64,000 nt of DNA from Bacteroidales bacterium (GTDB lineage: Bacteria > Bacteroidota > Bacteroidia > Bacteroidales > UBA932), in the NCBI GenBank assembly GCA_017477245.1, contig JAFUWY010000012.1, forward strand, positions 1-64,000, read 5' to 3'. The number at the start of each line of letters is the position of its first letter. Position 1 is the first letter of the stretch. Positions 40,202 to 48,966 of the stretch are shown here, piece by piece. Made by a program: the position numbers and the translations under genes. The notes beneath the pieces were generated by a model that was not told the origin of the DNA, made no database searches, and was given only the letters and a program-made list of their open reading frames with translations.

Positions 40202-41251
40202 ATGAACAAAAACTTCATTTTGATCCCGGTCGCGGCCTGCCTGGCCGCCGGGTGTGCCAAGGCACCGGTCCCGGCGGTGACCGAAACCGACCTGACCGTC
40301 AACCTTGCCGGGCTCTCCGCGACCAAATCCACGGACGGCTCGGCCTCCGAAAACAGGATCGGCAACCTGACCCTGTTCGTCTTCGATGCCGGCGGCATGC
40401 TGGACGTGTCGCATGCCTGCACGCAGGCGGAGATCGATGCCGGGCGGGCGACCCTCCGGATCAAGACCGGCACCAAGGTCGTATATGCCGTGGCCAACAT
40501 GAACGAGGGCCTGGCCGCGCGGGCGAACGCCGTGGTGCGGCAGGCGGACCTGGATGCCGTGCCCTACGCCCTGTCCGACAACGGACCGTCCAGCCTGGTG
40601 ATGCGCGGCGTGTCCGCCGCCGCTCCCGTCACGGGCTCGGGCGGCACCGCGACGGTGTCGCTCGCCCGCGGCGTGGCCCGTGTGTGGCTGGGAAGCGCCC
40701 GGAACAACCTGCCGGCCCCTTACGGGAGCGTGAAGGTCCGCCACGCGTTCCTGTGCAACGTGGTCGGCAACCGGGACCTGGGAGGCCAGGCCGCGCCGGA
40801 TCCGGCGCGCTACGTCAACCAGGAAGCGACCCGCGGCCACGTACGGGCGCAGGTGATCGGGACGGGCTCCGTCGAGGCTGAATGCAAGGACCTGACATTC
40901 CGGTCGCTGGGAGACGACCTGGCCTGGAATGCTACCCGCACCTATGACCAGTGCTTTTTCTATGCTTTCCCCAATGCGCTCACGACGCCCAACCAGGGTT
41001 TCCACACGCAGTTCCTGCCCACGGCGACGGTCCTGATGGTGGTCGTGACCATCCTGGGGACGGACTACTACTACCCGGTCCCGCTCAGCGGCGGCATCGC
41101 CGCCAACACGGAGTATCGCGTGGACCTGACGCTGTCCGGTCTGGGCAATACCGCGGACGACCCGTTCATCCGCATCGAGAAGGCGGACCTGTCCGCCAAC
41201 ATCCGCGTCAGCCCCTGGGACACCGGGGCCGGCATCTCCGAAAACATCTGA
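40202..41251 (+). CDS. Fimbrillin-family (FimA/Mfa-like) lipoprotein
   Basis: The 349-residue lipoprotein (LAAGCAKAPVP) has the fimbrillin N-domain pattern: DLTVNLAGLSATKST, then NLTLFVFDAGGMLD and KVVYAVANMNEGLAA. The C-terminal part is YYYPVPLSGGIAANTEYRVDLTLSGLGN followed by VSPWDTG. These subunits are exported as lipoproteins, trimmed by a protease and polymerised by strand exchange. The gene may encode the shaft or an accessory subunit. The ATG at 40202 is used; an earlier TTG is less likely. Confidence 0.87.
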   Translation: MNKNFILIPVAACLAAGCAKAPVPAVTETDLTVNLAGLSATKSTDGSASENRIGNLTLFVFDAGGMLDVSHACTQAEIDAGRATLRIKTGTKVVYAVANMNEGLAARANAVVRQADLDAVPYALSDNGPSSLVMRGVSAAAPVTGSGGTATVSLARGVARVWLGSARNNLPAPYGSVKVRHAFLCNVVGNRDLGGQAAPDPARYVNQEATRGHVRAQVIGTGSVEAECKDLTFRSLGDDLAWNATRTYDQCFFYAFPNALTTPNQGFHTQFLPTATVLMVVVTILGTDYYYPVPLSGGIAANTEYRVDLTLSGLGNTADDPFIRIEKADLSANIRVSPWDTGAGISENI

Positions 41252-41271
41252 ACCCTTTTAAATCCATCACT

Positions 41272-42372
41272 ATGAAAATGAACCAGAATCTGATCCTGTC
41301 GCTGGGGCTTGCCTGCTCCGCGCTGCTCGCCGGAGCCTGCACCAAGGTGGTCTCCGGCCCCGATGCCCCGTCCTTTCCCGGACAGGGAGAAGTATCCCTG
41401 ACGGTGCGGCTCGGCGCACCGTCCACCAAGGTAGCGGCCCAGACCGAGGCCAACGAGAAGATGATCCGCAACGTGCAGGTCTTCGTGTTCCGCGCGGGGT
41501 CCGGCAGCGATGCCGGCAACCTGGAAGTCGCCGCGTCGGCCGGTTTCGATGCGGAGCTCGACGTCTCGACCGGCCAGTACTCCGGCCTGACGCTGAAATG
41601 CACGACGGGCGAACGGGAGATCTGGGCCGTGGTCAACGATTCCCGCGACCGGACGGCTGGAGCGGACGCCATCGCCACGAAGGCCGACCTGCTCGCGCAG
41701 ACCCATTCCCTGGCGGATGCCCGTAAGGAGAAGCTCCTGATGGCGGGCACCAGCGGCGTGCTTTCGCTCCGCGAGGGGAAGGAGGAGATCCGCCTGGAAG
41801 TGAAGCGCCTGGCGGCTTCCGTCGTGCTGGAATCCGTCAGGAATGATTTCCTGGCGCCGGCTTACCGGAAGGCTGGCGCATTCCGGGTGGAAGACTGTTA
41901 TCTGCTCAATGTCCCCGGCGTGACCAATTTCGGCGGGACGACCGAACCTTCGGCGCTCCCGGCCGAGTCCTGGCTGGCCCGGCAGGCGGCGGAGAAGGCC
42001 GTCTGCGCCGAGGGGGTGATCTACGACAAGGTGACGCCGAAGGTCGTGGAATACGGCGCCTCCGACACCACGCCCCATTCGTTCTATGCCTATCCGAACA
42101 ACTGCGCGCCCAGCGAGGACGCCACCTGGATGCCCCGGGCCACCCTCCTGGTCCTCGAGGCCTCCCTGAACACGGGCGGAGAATGGGTCAAGTATTACTA
42201 CCCGGTAGTCCTGGGCGGGGGACTGCAGTCCAACAGGCAGTACCGGGTCAGCCTGACGATCCACCGCCCGGGGTCCCTGGACCCCAACGTTCCCGTGCGG
42301 TTCGATGACGTGACCCCGGTCATCGAGGTGCAGGACTGGGATACCGGCGAGCGGTATGACCAGGAGATCTGA
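41272..42372 (+). CDS. Second fimbrillin-family lipoprotein
   Basis: The 366-residue lipoprotein (SALLAGACTKVVSG) has GEVSLTVRLGAPSTK, RNVQVFVFRAGSG and EREIWAVVNDSRD in the N-domain, and YYYPVVLGGGLQSNRQYRVSLTIHRPG followed by VQDWDTGERYDQEI in the C-domain. It resembles the preceding fimbrillin but is clearly different, so the two are likely separate subunits. The final codons overlap the FimB/Mfa2 start by 17 bp. Confidence 0.87.
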   Translation: MKMNQNLILSLGLACSALLAGACTKVVSGPDAPSFPGQGEVSLTVRLGAPSTKVAAQTEANEKMIRNVQVFVFRAGSGSDAGNLEVAASAGFDAELDVSTGQYSGLTLKCTTGEREIWAVVNDSRDRTAGADAIATKADLLAQTHSLADARKEKLLMAGTSGVLSLREGKEEIRLEVKRLAASVVLESVRNDFLAPAYRKAGAFRVEDCYLLNVPGVTNFGGTTEPSALPAESWLARQAAEKAVCAEGVIYDKVTPKVVEYGASDTTPHSFYAYPNNCAPSEDATWMPRATLLVLEASLNTGGEWVKYYYPVVLGGGLQSNRQYRVSLTIHRPGSLDPNVPVRFDDVTPVIEVQDWDTGERYDQEI

Positions 42373-43192
42373 CCGTTCCCGGGCGGGGGCTTTCCTGCTT
42401 GCCGCGCTGCTGCTCGGTCTTCCGGCCGCCTGTTCGGTCAAGGAAGACCGGGCGGAGTGCCCGGTCTACGTCACCGTCCTGACGGACCGGTTCCTGCAGC
42501 GCGGGTTGGATACGGGCACGCTTTCGTTTGCCGCGGCCCGTCCGATCGGGCGGGAGACGATCGGCTTCCTGTCCTACATCCGGAACGGCTACGTGCAGGC
42601 CTGCCCGCGGGATTATGCGCGCGTGTCCGTCCTCTCGGGCGCCGACCCGGCGTGGCTGACGGACGATGCCCTCGTGATCCCGCAGGGCCGGGAAGCCGGG
42701 CTCGTGTGGGCCTACGGGACGGCTTTCTCCGCCAACGCCGACGAGTATGTCGTGGACGCCGAACCACACAAGCAGTACTGCCTGGTGTGCTTCCTGTTCG
42801 ACGGCAGCCCGACCGCTCCGGAAGGGTATCCCTGGCGTTTCCGCCTGCGTGCGGAATGTGCGGGGATGGATCTCTATACGCTGGAACCGCTGCCGGGCGA
42901 CTACGCCGAACCCATCGGCCCCAACGGGGTCGGGGAGTGGTTCGGCGTCCTGCCCCGGCAGCGGACCAACAACATGAAACTGGAGGTGTATCTCCCTGAT
43001 CCGGACAACCCTTCCGCCGGTCAGACCGAATACGTCGTCGACCTGGGCCGCGCCTTCGCCGAACAGGGATACGACTGGAGCCTGGAAGACCTGAAGGATA
43101 TCGAGGTCCAGGTCGGATTCACGAGCGCCGAAGTGACATTGGATGTCCGGGAATGGGAACACGACGACCATTATCAGGATATTGAGATATAA
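42356..43192 (+). CDS. FimB/Mfa2-family fimbrial anchor lipoprotein
   Basis: The 278-residue lipoprotein (LGLPAACSVKEDRAECPVYVTV) matches the FimB/Mfa2 group, which anchors fimbriae in the outer membrane and limits their length. The SVKEDRxxCP start, the FLSYIRNGYVQACPRDYARV region and the C-terminal beta strands (VEVQVGF-like, TLDVREWEHDDHYQDIEI) support this. It overlaps the upstream fimbrillin gene, showing tight coupling. Confidence 0.85.
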   Translation: MTRRSDRSRAGAFLLAALLLGLPAACSVKEDRAECPVYVTVLTDRFLQRGLDTGTLSFAAARPIGRETIGFLSYIRNGYVQACPRDYARVSVLSGADPAWLTDDALVIPQGREAGLVWAYGTAFSANADEYVVDAEPHKQYCLVCFLFDGSPTAPEGYPWRFRLRAECAGMDLYTLEPLPGDYAEPIGPNGVGEWFGVLPRQRTNNMKLEVYLPDPDNPSAGQTEYVVDLGRAFAEQGYDWSLEDLKDIEVQVGFTSAEVTLDVREWEHDDHYQDIEI

Positions 43193-43204
43193 TGATGTAA
43201 AAGT

Positions 43205-46200
43205 ATGATCAGTAATAAGTTGAATAAATACATCCTCGGGCTTGCCGTCCTGTGTGCCTGTGCGGTGTCCTGCGAGCCGGAGCCGGTGCAGACGCGTTTC
43301 TATGGCCCGGAGGAGACGCTGGAGCGGGCGGAAATGCAGTTCGGCATCTCCCTGCAGGATGCCGGCGGCGGGACCAAGGCTTCGCTGCTCCGGGATGTCG
43401 AATCCGCCGGGTCCGGCGCCCTGGTCCTGGTGTTCCGTTCGGCGACCCGGCGGCTGGACTCCTACCGCTATTTCACGGAAGACGAACTCCGCCATCAGGA
43501 GCAGGTGCCGCTCCGGTTGCGGGTCCCGCTGACGGCATGCGACTTCTATATCCTGGGCAACCTGAATGCGGTCGGCCGGGCCGACGGCCGCCCGACGCAC
43601 CTGATGGAGGCCCTGGGGGCATCCTTCCCCGTGGACGAGGCGGCGCTGGAGGCCTGGGTCTACCGCCTGGACGGCGGAGACCTCAACGGACAGTGGCGGC
43701 GTGAAAACTTCGCGGAAGTCGCTGCGTTCGGCATCCCATACATGCATGTCAGCAAGGGCGTGGACGTGGCCGCACAGGTCCGGCAGGGGCAGGGGATCCC
43801 GGGCGCGGACCGCTGCCGGCGCCTCTTCAGCAAGGTCACGCTGCGGATCGACCACGCCGCCTTCGACGGCGGCGGGGCGCAGCCGGGACTGTTCGTCAAC
43901 ATGCACCTCTACCTGCGCCAGGCCAACGGCCGCATGCAGCCTTTCTCCGAGGTCCCGCAACGGGCCTCGGAGGCGGCCGACGTGCTGGCCAGCGCGGACT
44001 ATGATCCGGACATGACCGCATCCAACGCTTCCGTGACGACGTTCAGTTTCTACGTGCCCGAGAACATGCAGGGGGACCTGCTGCCGGACAACACGGACAG
44101 CCGGAACAAGACCCTGGACGAACTGGTACGTCATGGATATCAGGACGTTGCACCGAGGCTGACCTACGTGGAGTTCACCGGGCGCCTGGATCCGGCGGCC
44201 GGCGGCTACGGGGGCGACGTGACCTACCGGTTCTATCCCGGAGCGGACAACTGCCGAAATTTCGACCTGGAGCGCAACCGGGAGTACGACATCACGCTGA
44301 CCTTCCGCGTCGGCAGCCTGTTCGAGCCGGACTGGAAGGTCGAACCGTCCAACTGGTCGGACGGCCGGCTCTTCTGCCTGACGGGAGACGCGGCGTTCAC
44401 GGACAGGCTGCCTGAAGGGCGCCTGCTCGCCGTGCGCCGCAACCGTCCGGGCGCGGTCTATGTCTATATGGATCCGCAGGCGGCCCTGGGCGGCCCCAAC
44501 GCGCTGCGGGGCAAGGATTTCTCCCCGTCCGCAGCCTTCGTGCCGGCCAGCGTGGCCGACTGCGCCTGGTACGGCGGCCTGATGGTGCCCGGCGATCCGG
44601 ACCGCGCCTGGCTGGCGGCGCGCGGCATCACGCCGGCCTGGGACCCGGCCGCATGCCGGCTGGCCTTCGCCGTCACGGACGCGGCGCGGTTCGGCGCCCA
44701 CCTCGGGGAGGCGCGCACGCTCTCCCTGCGCCTGCTGCCGGCCGGCGGGACCGTCACGTTCGAGCTGCGGCTCCTGCCGGACATCGGGGTGAGTGTGGCC
44801 GGCGGATTATCCCTCACGGAGGATTTCTACCTCGGGCAACGGCGGACGGTGACGGTGAGCGGGTTCGCCGGATCGACGGTCTGCTACGCAGCGGACCAGG
44901 ATCCCTGCGGACGGTCCGGCAGCGGAGCGCCCCACACGGCCAACGTGCAGTGGAAGGCTGCGACCGCGTCGGATGCCGCCTATCCGGGCTGTGCCGTGGA
45001 TGCGGCCGGACGCGTCGTGCTGGATGTCTCCGATCCTGCGTATGCTTCCCAGCGCTGCGGGGGTACCCTCGATGTCTATGCCTACTATCCCAACCGGTTC
45101 CTTCCTTCGCACGGCGGCTGGGTCTCGAAGGACGGCCGGATCATCTTCTTCTCCGAGGATGCCCTGAATGATTCCTTCGAGGTCCCGGTCCGGATCACCG
45201 AACCGCGTCTGCATGTGACGGAGGAGGAGCAGCACCTGCCGATCGACGGGAACGGGGTCCGGACGGAGTTCGGGTACTGGAAGGCCGACGGCTCGGAACG
45301 CCTGCCGGCTTCCTCCTTCGACCCCGTCCTGCTGCAGACGCGCCTGGGCTTCGGACTGCGTTCGAGGACCGGTGCGCCCTATTCCGCCTGGGCGTCCTGC
45401 CTGGCCCTGGACCCGGCGACCGGGGAGATGTATGTACGGGAGACGACAAGCAGCGCGGGCAACCTCGAAGAGGGGCGATACGAACTGGTCAACGGGGCGT
45501 ACAGCAGGGACCTGGCTTCCTGGCAGGTGGATCCGCTGGTGCTGGATGACCTCTACGGGAATTCGCCGGCTTTCCGCATCCGGGTCACGAAACTGCAGAT
45601 CCGAGGCATCAAGAACGGGATCCATACGAGTCGGGAAGGAACGGATGGAGACACCGGCGGGACCATCCTGTCCGTCGGCTATTTCAATACGAATACCGCA
45701 TCCGGCACGGACCAGCAGCTGACGGAAGACACGCGTTTCAGCGTCAGCGCGGACTATCATTTCGTGCACGGAGACCTGTCGCGGATCAGCTGGACCCGCA
45801 GCGGCGAGGCTACCTCCTACACTTGCCGGCGGGCGCCGTACGAGACTTTCGCCCCCGTGGTGGACTTCGTCGTGGATGAGGAAGACGACGGGGATGGCGG
45901 GACCTTGTCCTGGGTGTATGACGAGACGCATCAGGTCCGGCAGTCCTCGAGCGGGGAGCCGGTGCCCGGAGGTCTGGTCATCCCGTACGGGAGCCAGGGC
46001 ATGACCGGAACGTATACGAACAAATGGGACCACCGGCGTTTCTCGGTCCAGGTGTTTTTCACCCTCACGTATCCGGTCATCAATGCGAGCATCCTGGTGG
46101 TGGCGCGTCCCGGGGACCGCTATGCCTCGGTCTACCTGATGCCGCAGAAGACCATCAAGTACCTCAGGGCGCTGGGGCCGTCGGTCGATACGGCTGCGAG

Positions 46201-46555
46201 ACACTGGATAATGCAGCTGTTCAACGATTCCGGCTGGATGGCCAGCGTGCGGTTCAACGACTGTTACCAGGTGCGTCCGGGCTGGAACCAGTACCACCGG
46301 CCGGGTCCGTGGACGGGGAGTCCGCGGAGCGACTATGATATCAGATACCTGTGGGAGTACCTGTACAACCACACGAATGTGGACAGCTGGACGCAAAACG
46401 CAATCAACCTGGTGGAATCGACGAATCCGACCCTGGCCAGCACGATTGCGAATGCGGCATACGTCGAGGGGTATGGATCTCGATACTTTACCACGCTGGC
46501 GTCGAGTTCTTCGGTAGCACGTGGTATTTGGTGGACGAAAGGAGAGGCTTTTTAG
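43205..46555 (+). CDS. Large fimbrial tip/accessory lipoprotein (DUF4906-like)
   Basis: The 1116-residue lipoprotein (AVSCEPEPVQTRF) follows FimB/Mfa2 by 12 bp. The N-terminal third looks fimbrillin-like: ALVLVFRSATRRLDSYRY, CDFYILGNLNAVGRAD and NREYDITLTFRVGS. The rest is beta-rich with repeated SVAGGLSLTEDFYLGQ and YYPNRFLPSHGGW segments, and the C-terminal region has KYLRALGPSVDTAARHW and GYGSRYFTTLASSSSVARGIWWT. Bacteroidales fimbrial operons often end with such a DUF4906-type protein, thought to be the tip adhesin or a tip-associated subunit; the assignment is by pattern and position. Confidence 0.78.
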   Translation: MISNKLNKYILGLAVLCACAVSCEPEPVQTRFYGPEETLERAEMQFGISLQDAGGGTKASLLRDVESAGSGALVLVFRSATRRLDSYRYFTEDELRHQEQVPLRLRVPLTACDFYILGNLNAVGRADGRPTHLMEALGASFPVDEAALEAWVYRLDGGDLNGQWRRENFAEVAAFGIPYMHVSKGVDVAAQVRQGQGIPGADRCRRLFSKVTLRIDHAAFDGGGAQPGLFVNMHLYLRQANGRMQPFSEVPQRASEAADVLASADYDPDMTASNASVTTFSFYVPENMQGDLLPDNTDSRNKTLDELVRHGYQDVAPRLTYVEFTGRLDPAAGGYGGDVTYRFYPGADNCRNFDLERNREYDITLTFRVGSLFEPDWKVEPSNWSDGRLFCLTGDAAFTDRLPEGRLLAVRRNRPGAVYVYMDPQAALGGPNALRGKDFSPSAAFVPASVADCAWYGGLMVPGDPDRAWLAARGITPAWDPAACRLAFAVTDAARFGAHLGEARTLSLRLLPAGGTVTFELRLLPDIGVSVAGGLSLTEDFYLGQRRTVTVSGFAGSTVCYAADQDPCGRSGSGAPHTANVQWKAATASDAAYPGCAVDAAGRVVLDVSDPAYASQRCGGTLDVYAYYPNRFLPSHGGWVSKDGRIIFFSEDALNDSFEVPVRITEPRLHVTEEEQHLPIDGNGVRTEFGYWKADGSERLPASSFDPVLLQTRLGFGLRSRTGAPYSAWASCLALDPATGEMYVRETTSSAGNLEEGRYELVNGAYSRDLASWQVDPLVLDDLYGNSPAFRIRVTKLQIRGIKNGIHTSREGTDGDTGGTILSVGYFNTNTASGTDQQLTEDTRFSVSADYHFVHGDLSRISWTRSGEATSYTCRRAPYETFAPVVDFVVDEEDDGDGGTLSWVYDETHQVRQSSSGEPVPGGLVIPYGSQGMTGTYTNKWDHRRFSVQVFFTLTYPVINASILVVARPGDRYASVYLMPQKTIKYLRALGPSVDTAARHWIMQLFNDSGWMASVRFNDCYQVRPGWNQYHRPGPWTGSPRSDYDIRYLWEYLYNHTNVDSWTQNAINLVESTNPTLASTIANAAYVEGYGSRYFTTLASSSSVARGIWWTKGEAF

Positions 46556-46567
46556 GATTAATTGTAT

Positions 46568-47710
46568 TTAATAGCCTTTCTCCCGGTTCATGTTTTGATC
46601 CCACCAAATGTCATTGAAACTAGTGTTGAAGAAATTGATAAATAGTTGATGGACACGTTCGTAAACAAACATGTTCCTGGTCTCGGAGAGCGTCATCTCA
46701 CCTTCTCCGAATGACAGGATGGGACCGTTGCCGACGGCCATGGGCCAGATCCAGGCGTATCGTTCGCGCAGGTCCTGGGGGTTGAGGGCATAGCGGGGAT
46801 CGCCGTAATAGACCTGCGGCAGTTTGAAATAATCCCAGGACCGGTCCGGATGGTAGCCGGGATCGTAGGGCTGGAACCAGCGGAAATCCGGGTTGTGCCA
46901 GAGGTTCTCCTCGTAGAGGTTCCAGGCCTTGAGCCAGACCCAGGGACGGACGTTCTCGTGCACGTTGCCGTGGTCGATGATCCCGATGTAGTCGAAAGCG
47001 GGGTGGAGCGTACCTAGGTTAGCGTTGAGGGGCTCCGGCCCGATGATCTCCAGCTCGACGTGCCGGGAGTAGTCCTCCCGGGCATAGCCGTGGAACTCCA
47101 TGGCGAGCCGGGAATAGAAAGCCTCTCCGGGCGAGACGCCTCCGGGCAGGGCGAATTCGTAGCCGGAGAAGAGGATCCTCGGCTCGCCGTCGACCCGGAC
47201 GCGGATGCCTTCCATGGGGATCTCCTGCCGGGACGTGGCCACGAAGCGGACCTCCCGGCGGGAGGTCCCTTCTCCGTTCCAGAGCGTGATGGCGGACTGT
47301 CCTTCGGCGATCCATTCGAGGTGATAGCGGGTCCTGCCGTCCCCGTCCGGGACGATGTTGATGCACCGGGCCGAGGAGGAGGCGTTGACGCCTTCGAAGC
47401 GGGGATCGTCGGAGCTGACCTCGAAGACGATGGCGTTGCCCGGGTGGATGTTGACCTGCATCGTGTCCAGGCGTTCCCGGCCGAAGCGGAAGTGTCCGTC
47501 GCGCCAGATGCCTTCGAAAACGTAGGCGGAATCCTTGTGGTGGCCGCGTTCGTGGTCGAGCACGCGGACGGAGAAAGCGGCGGCCGGCAACTGTATTTCC
47601 GGCGGGTTGTCGCGGTTGGGCGCATCGGGACGCAGTTTGTCACAGGAGGGGAGGAGGGCGGCGGAAAGGAGGATCAGGGCCGCCGGGAGAAGGAGTCTCA
47701 GGTCTTTCAT
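46568..47710 (-). CDS. Lipoprotein of unknown function
   Basis: The 380-residue protein starts MKDLRLLLPAALILLSAALLPSCDKLRP, a lipoprotein signal. It has two beta-rich parts (IQLPAAAFSVRVLDHERGHHKD, IRVRVDGEPRILFSGYEFALPGG) and a Trp-rich C-terminal region (VRPWVWLKAWNLYEENLWHNPDFRWFQPYDPGYHPDRSWDYF) ending FNDIWWDQNMNREKGY. I recognise no family. It is convergent with the fimbrial operon and only 12 bp from its last gene, so it may be unrelated to it. Upstream in-frame codons (to 47848) run into the promoter of the divergent barrel gene and were rejected. Confidence 0.75.
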   Translation of the reverse strand: MKDLRLLLPAALILLSAALLPSCDKLRPDAPNRDNPPEIQLPAAAFSVRVLDHERGHHKDSAYVFEGIWRDGHFRFGRERLDTMQVNIHPGNAIVFEVSSDDPRFEGVNASSSARCINIVPDGDGRTRYHLEWIAEGQSAITLWNGEGTSRREVRFVATSRQEIPMEGIRVRVDGEPRILFSGYEFALPGGVSPGEAFYSRLAMEFHGYAREDYSRHVELEIIGPEPLNANLGTLHPAFDYIGIIDHGNVHENVRPWVWLKAWNLYEENLWHNPDFRWFQPYDPGYHPDRSWDYFKLPQVYYGDPRYALNPQDLRERYAWIWPMAVGNGPILSFGEGEMTLSETRNMFVYERVHQLFINFFNTSFNDIWWDQNMNREKGY

Positions 47711-47800
47711 CAGTTTGTCGTTTACGCAGCGCCCGCACCGTGCCGACGCCCATACAAATATAGGAATTATGCGCCAAAAAGTCGCCGGAAGTCGTTTTTT

Positions 47801-47831
47801 TTTGAAAAAAATACATTTGGCAGTATCTTTG
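47801..47831 (+). promoter_or_regulatory. Promoter of the beta-barrel protein gene
   Basis: TTTG (47801-47804) and TATCTTTG (47824-47831) are 19 bases apart, a near-ideal Bacteroidota promoter. Another -7-like box, TACATTTG, lies at 47812-47819. Confidence 0.65.
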
Positions 47832-47869
47832 CAGTGCAAAACATGCATCCAAATTAAAACAATTGTACA

Positions 47870-48478
47870 ATGATGAAAAAGATTGTATCTATTCTTGCAG
47901 CATCCATGATGCTCCTTGGTGTGAACGCAATGGCTCAGCCGTCCATCGGCGCCGGTTACCTTTCCTCTACTGAAATTGTCAAGTCCGGCAATTCTTCAAC
48001 GACCAGGACCCCGCTGAACGGTTTTTACGCCGGCCTCAGCTACACCCTGCCTATCGCTTCCGGCTTCAACTTCACCCCCGGTGTCTATTATGGTATGGCC
48101 ATGAAGAGCAATGCCACCTCCATCTTCGGTATCAAGCTTGAGGGCAAGCAGACGGACAGCTTCATCAACGTCCCCCTGCACTTCAGCTATGGCGGCGAAC
48201 TGGGCAGCGGCCTGCGCCTCTTCGTTTACGGCGGCCCCAGCGCTTCCGTTGCGATTGCCTCCAAGATCTCTTCCGGCAACACGACCTATGACCGTCTGGC
48301 CGACAATGACAACCTCCAGCGTTTCGACATCATGCTCGGCGCCGGCGTCGGCCTCGAGTTCAACGACCTGATCCGCTTCCAGGTGGGTTACGACTGGGGT
48401 ATGCTGAACCGCTACGATTCCGACAACTACACGGTCCGCCGCAACCAGCTGACCGCCGGTGTCGCGTTCCTCTTCTAG
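47870..48478 (+). CDS. Small outer membrane beta-barrel protein
   Basis: The 202-residue protein has a signal peptide (ASMMLLGVNAMAQ) and alternating strands typical of an 8-stranded barrel: LNGFYAGLSYTLPIASGFNFTPGVYYGMAM, FINVPLHFSYGGELGSGLRLFVYGGPS, RFDIMLGAGVGLEFNDLIRFQVGYDWGML, ending QLTAGVAFLF. This is the OMP_b-brl/porin-like family. It has its own promoter and terminator. Starts at 47870 and 47873 are equally possible. The function is unknown. Confidence 0.87.
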   Translation: MMKKIVSILAASMMLLGVNAMAQPSIGAGYLSSTEIVKSGNSSTTRTPLNGFYAGLSYTLPIASGFNFTPGVYYGMAMKSNATSIFGIKLEGKQTDSFINVPLHFSYGGELGSGLRLFVYGGPSASVAIASKISSGNTTYDRLADNDNLQRFDIMLGAGVGLEFNDLIRFQVGYDWGMLNRYDSDNYTVRRNQLTAGVAFLF

Positions 48479-48502
48479 TTTGAATCTTTGCTCAATCTAC
48501 GG

Positions 48503-48531
48503 GCCGTCCGCTTTGCGGGCGGCTTTTTTTT
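48503..48531 (+). terminator. Terminator after the beta-barrel gene
   Basis: GCCGTCCGC (48503-48511) pairs with GCGGGCGGC (48515-48523) with one G-T pair, loop TTT, followed by eight T. Confidence 0.87.
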
Positions 48532-48533
48532 GC

Positions 48534-48541
48534 TATATTTG
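48534..48541 (+). promoter_or_regulatory. -7 box of the His-rich protein/metal efflux operon
   Basis: TATATTTG matches the consensus and ends 8 bases before the ATG at 48550. It directly follows the upstream terminator. Confidence 0.5.
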
Positions 48542-48549
48542 CAAACCTT

Positions 48550-48915
48550 ATGAAATTGTCTGCTTCCTGCAAGAACCTCCTGATGGCGGTGTTGACCGTG
48601 CTGCTGTCGCTGGGGTATGTCAGCTCAACCATGTGCTGGCATACGCATGTCATCGGCGGCAAGGTCATCGTGCACTCCCATTTCTTCTGGAAAGGCCACG
48701 CCGCGGCGAACACCGACGGGGGCCACACCCCGGGCCAGCTGCAGACCATCCAGGAAGCCAACGACTTGACATTCACCGATTCCATCCTGCCGGAATTCCA
48801 CCTGGACAGGATGGAGGTCCTGACCGATATTTTCTTCGCGCCCGACGTCTGCGTGCAGCAGAAGCCGGTGCTGCGCCAGCGCTCGTTGCGCGCCCCGCCC
48901 GTTTTGCCCTGTTAG
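48550..48915 (+). CDS. His-rich small exported protein preceding the metal efflux operon
   Basis: The 121-residue protein has a hydrophobic N-terminus (LLMAVLTVLLSLGYVSSTMC) and a His-rich stretch, CWHTHVIGGKVIVHSHFFWKGH, with further His at HTPGQ and FHLDRM. The spacing suits metal binding. It lies 51 bp upstream of the CusB-type adaptor on the same strand, with a promoter in front, so it is probably the first gene of that operon. A periplasmic metal chaperone or sensor role is inference; I do not recognise a family. Confidence 0.7.
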   Translation: MKLSASCKNLLMAVLTVLLSLGYVSSTMCWHTHVIGGKVIVHSHFFWKGHAAANTDGGHTPGQLQTIQEANDLTFTDSILPEFHLDRMEVLTDIFFAPDVCVQQKPVLRQRSLRAPPVLPC

Positions 48916-48966
48916 CTATCTGAACAAGAACTGTTAGTTATACACCGCAAAACCTTTATTTCCAGC

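Noticed and set aside
47711-47848. Longer N-terminus for the unknown lipoprotein
   Set aside because: The lipoprotein signal begins at 47710, and the extension covers the divergent promoter at 47801-47831.
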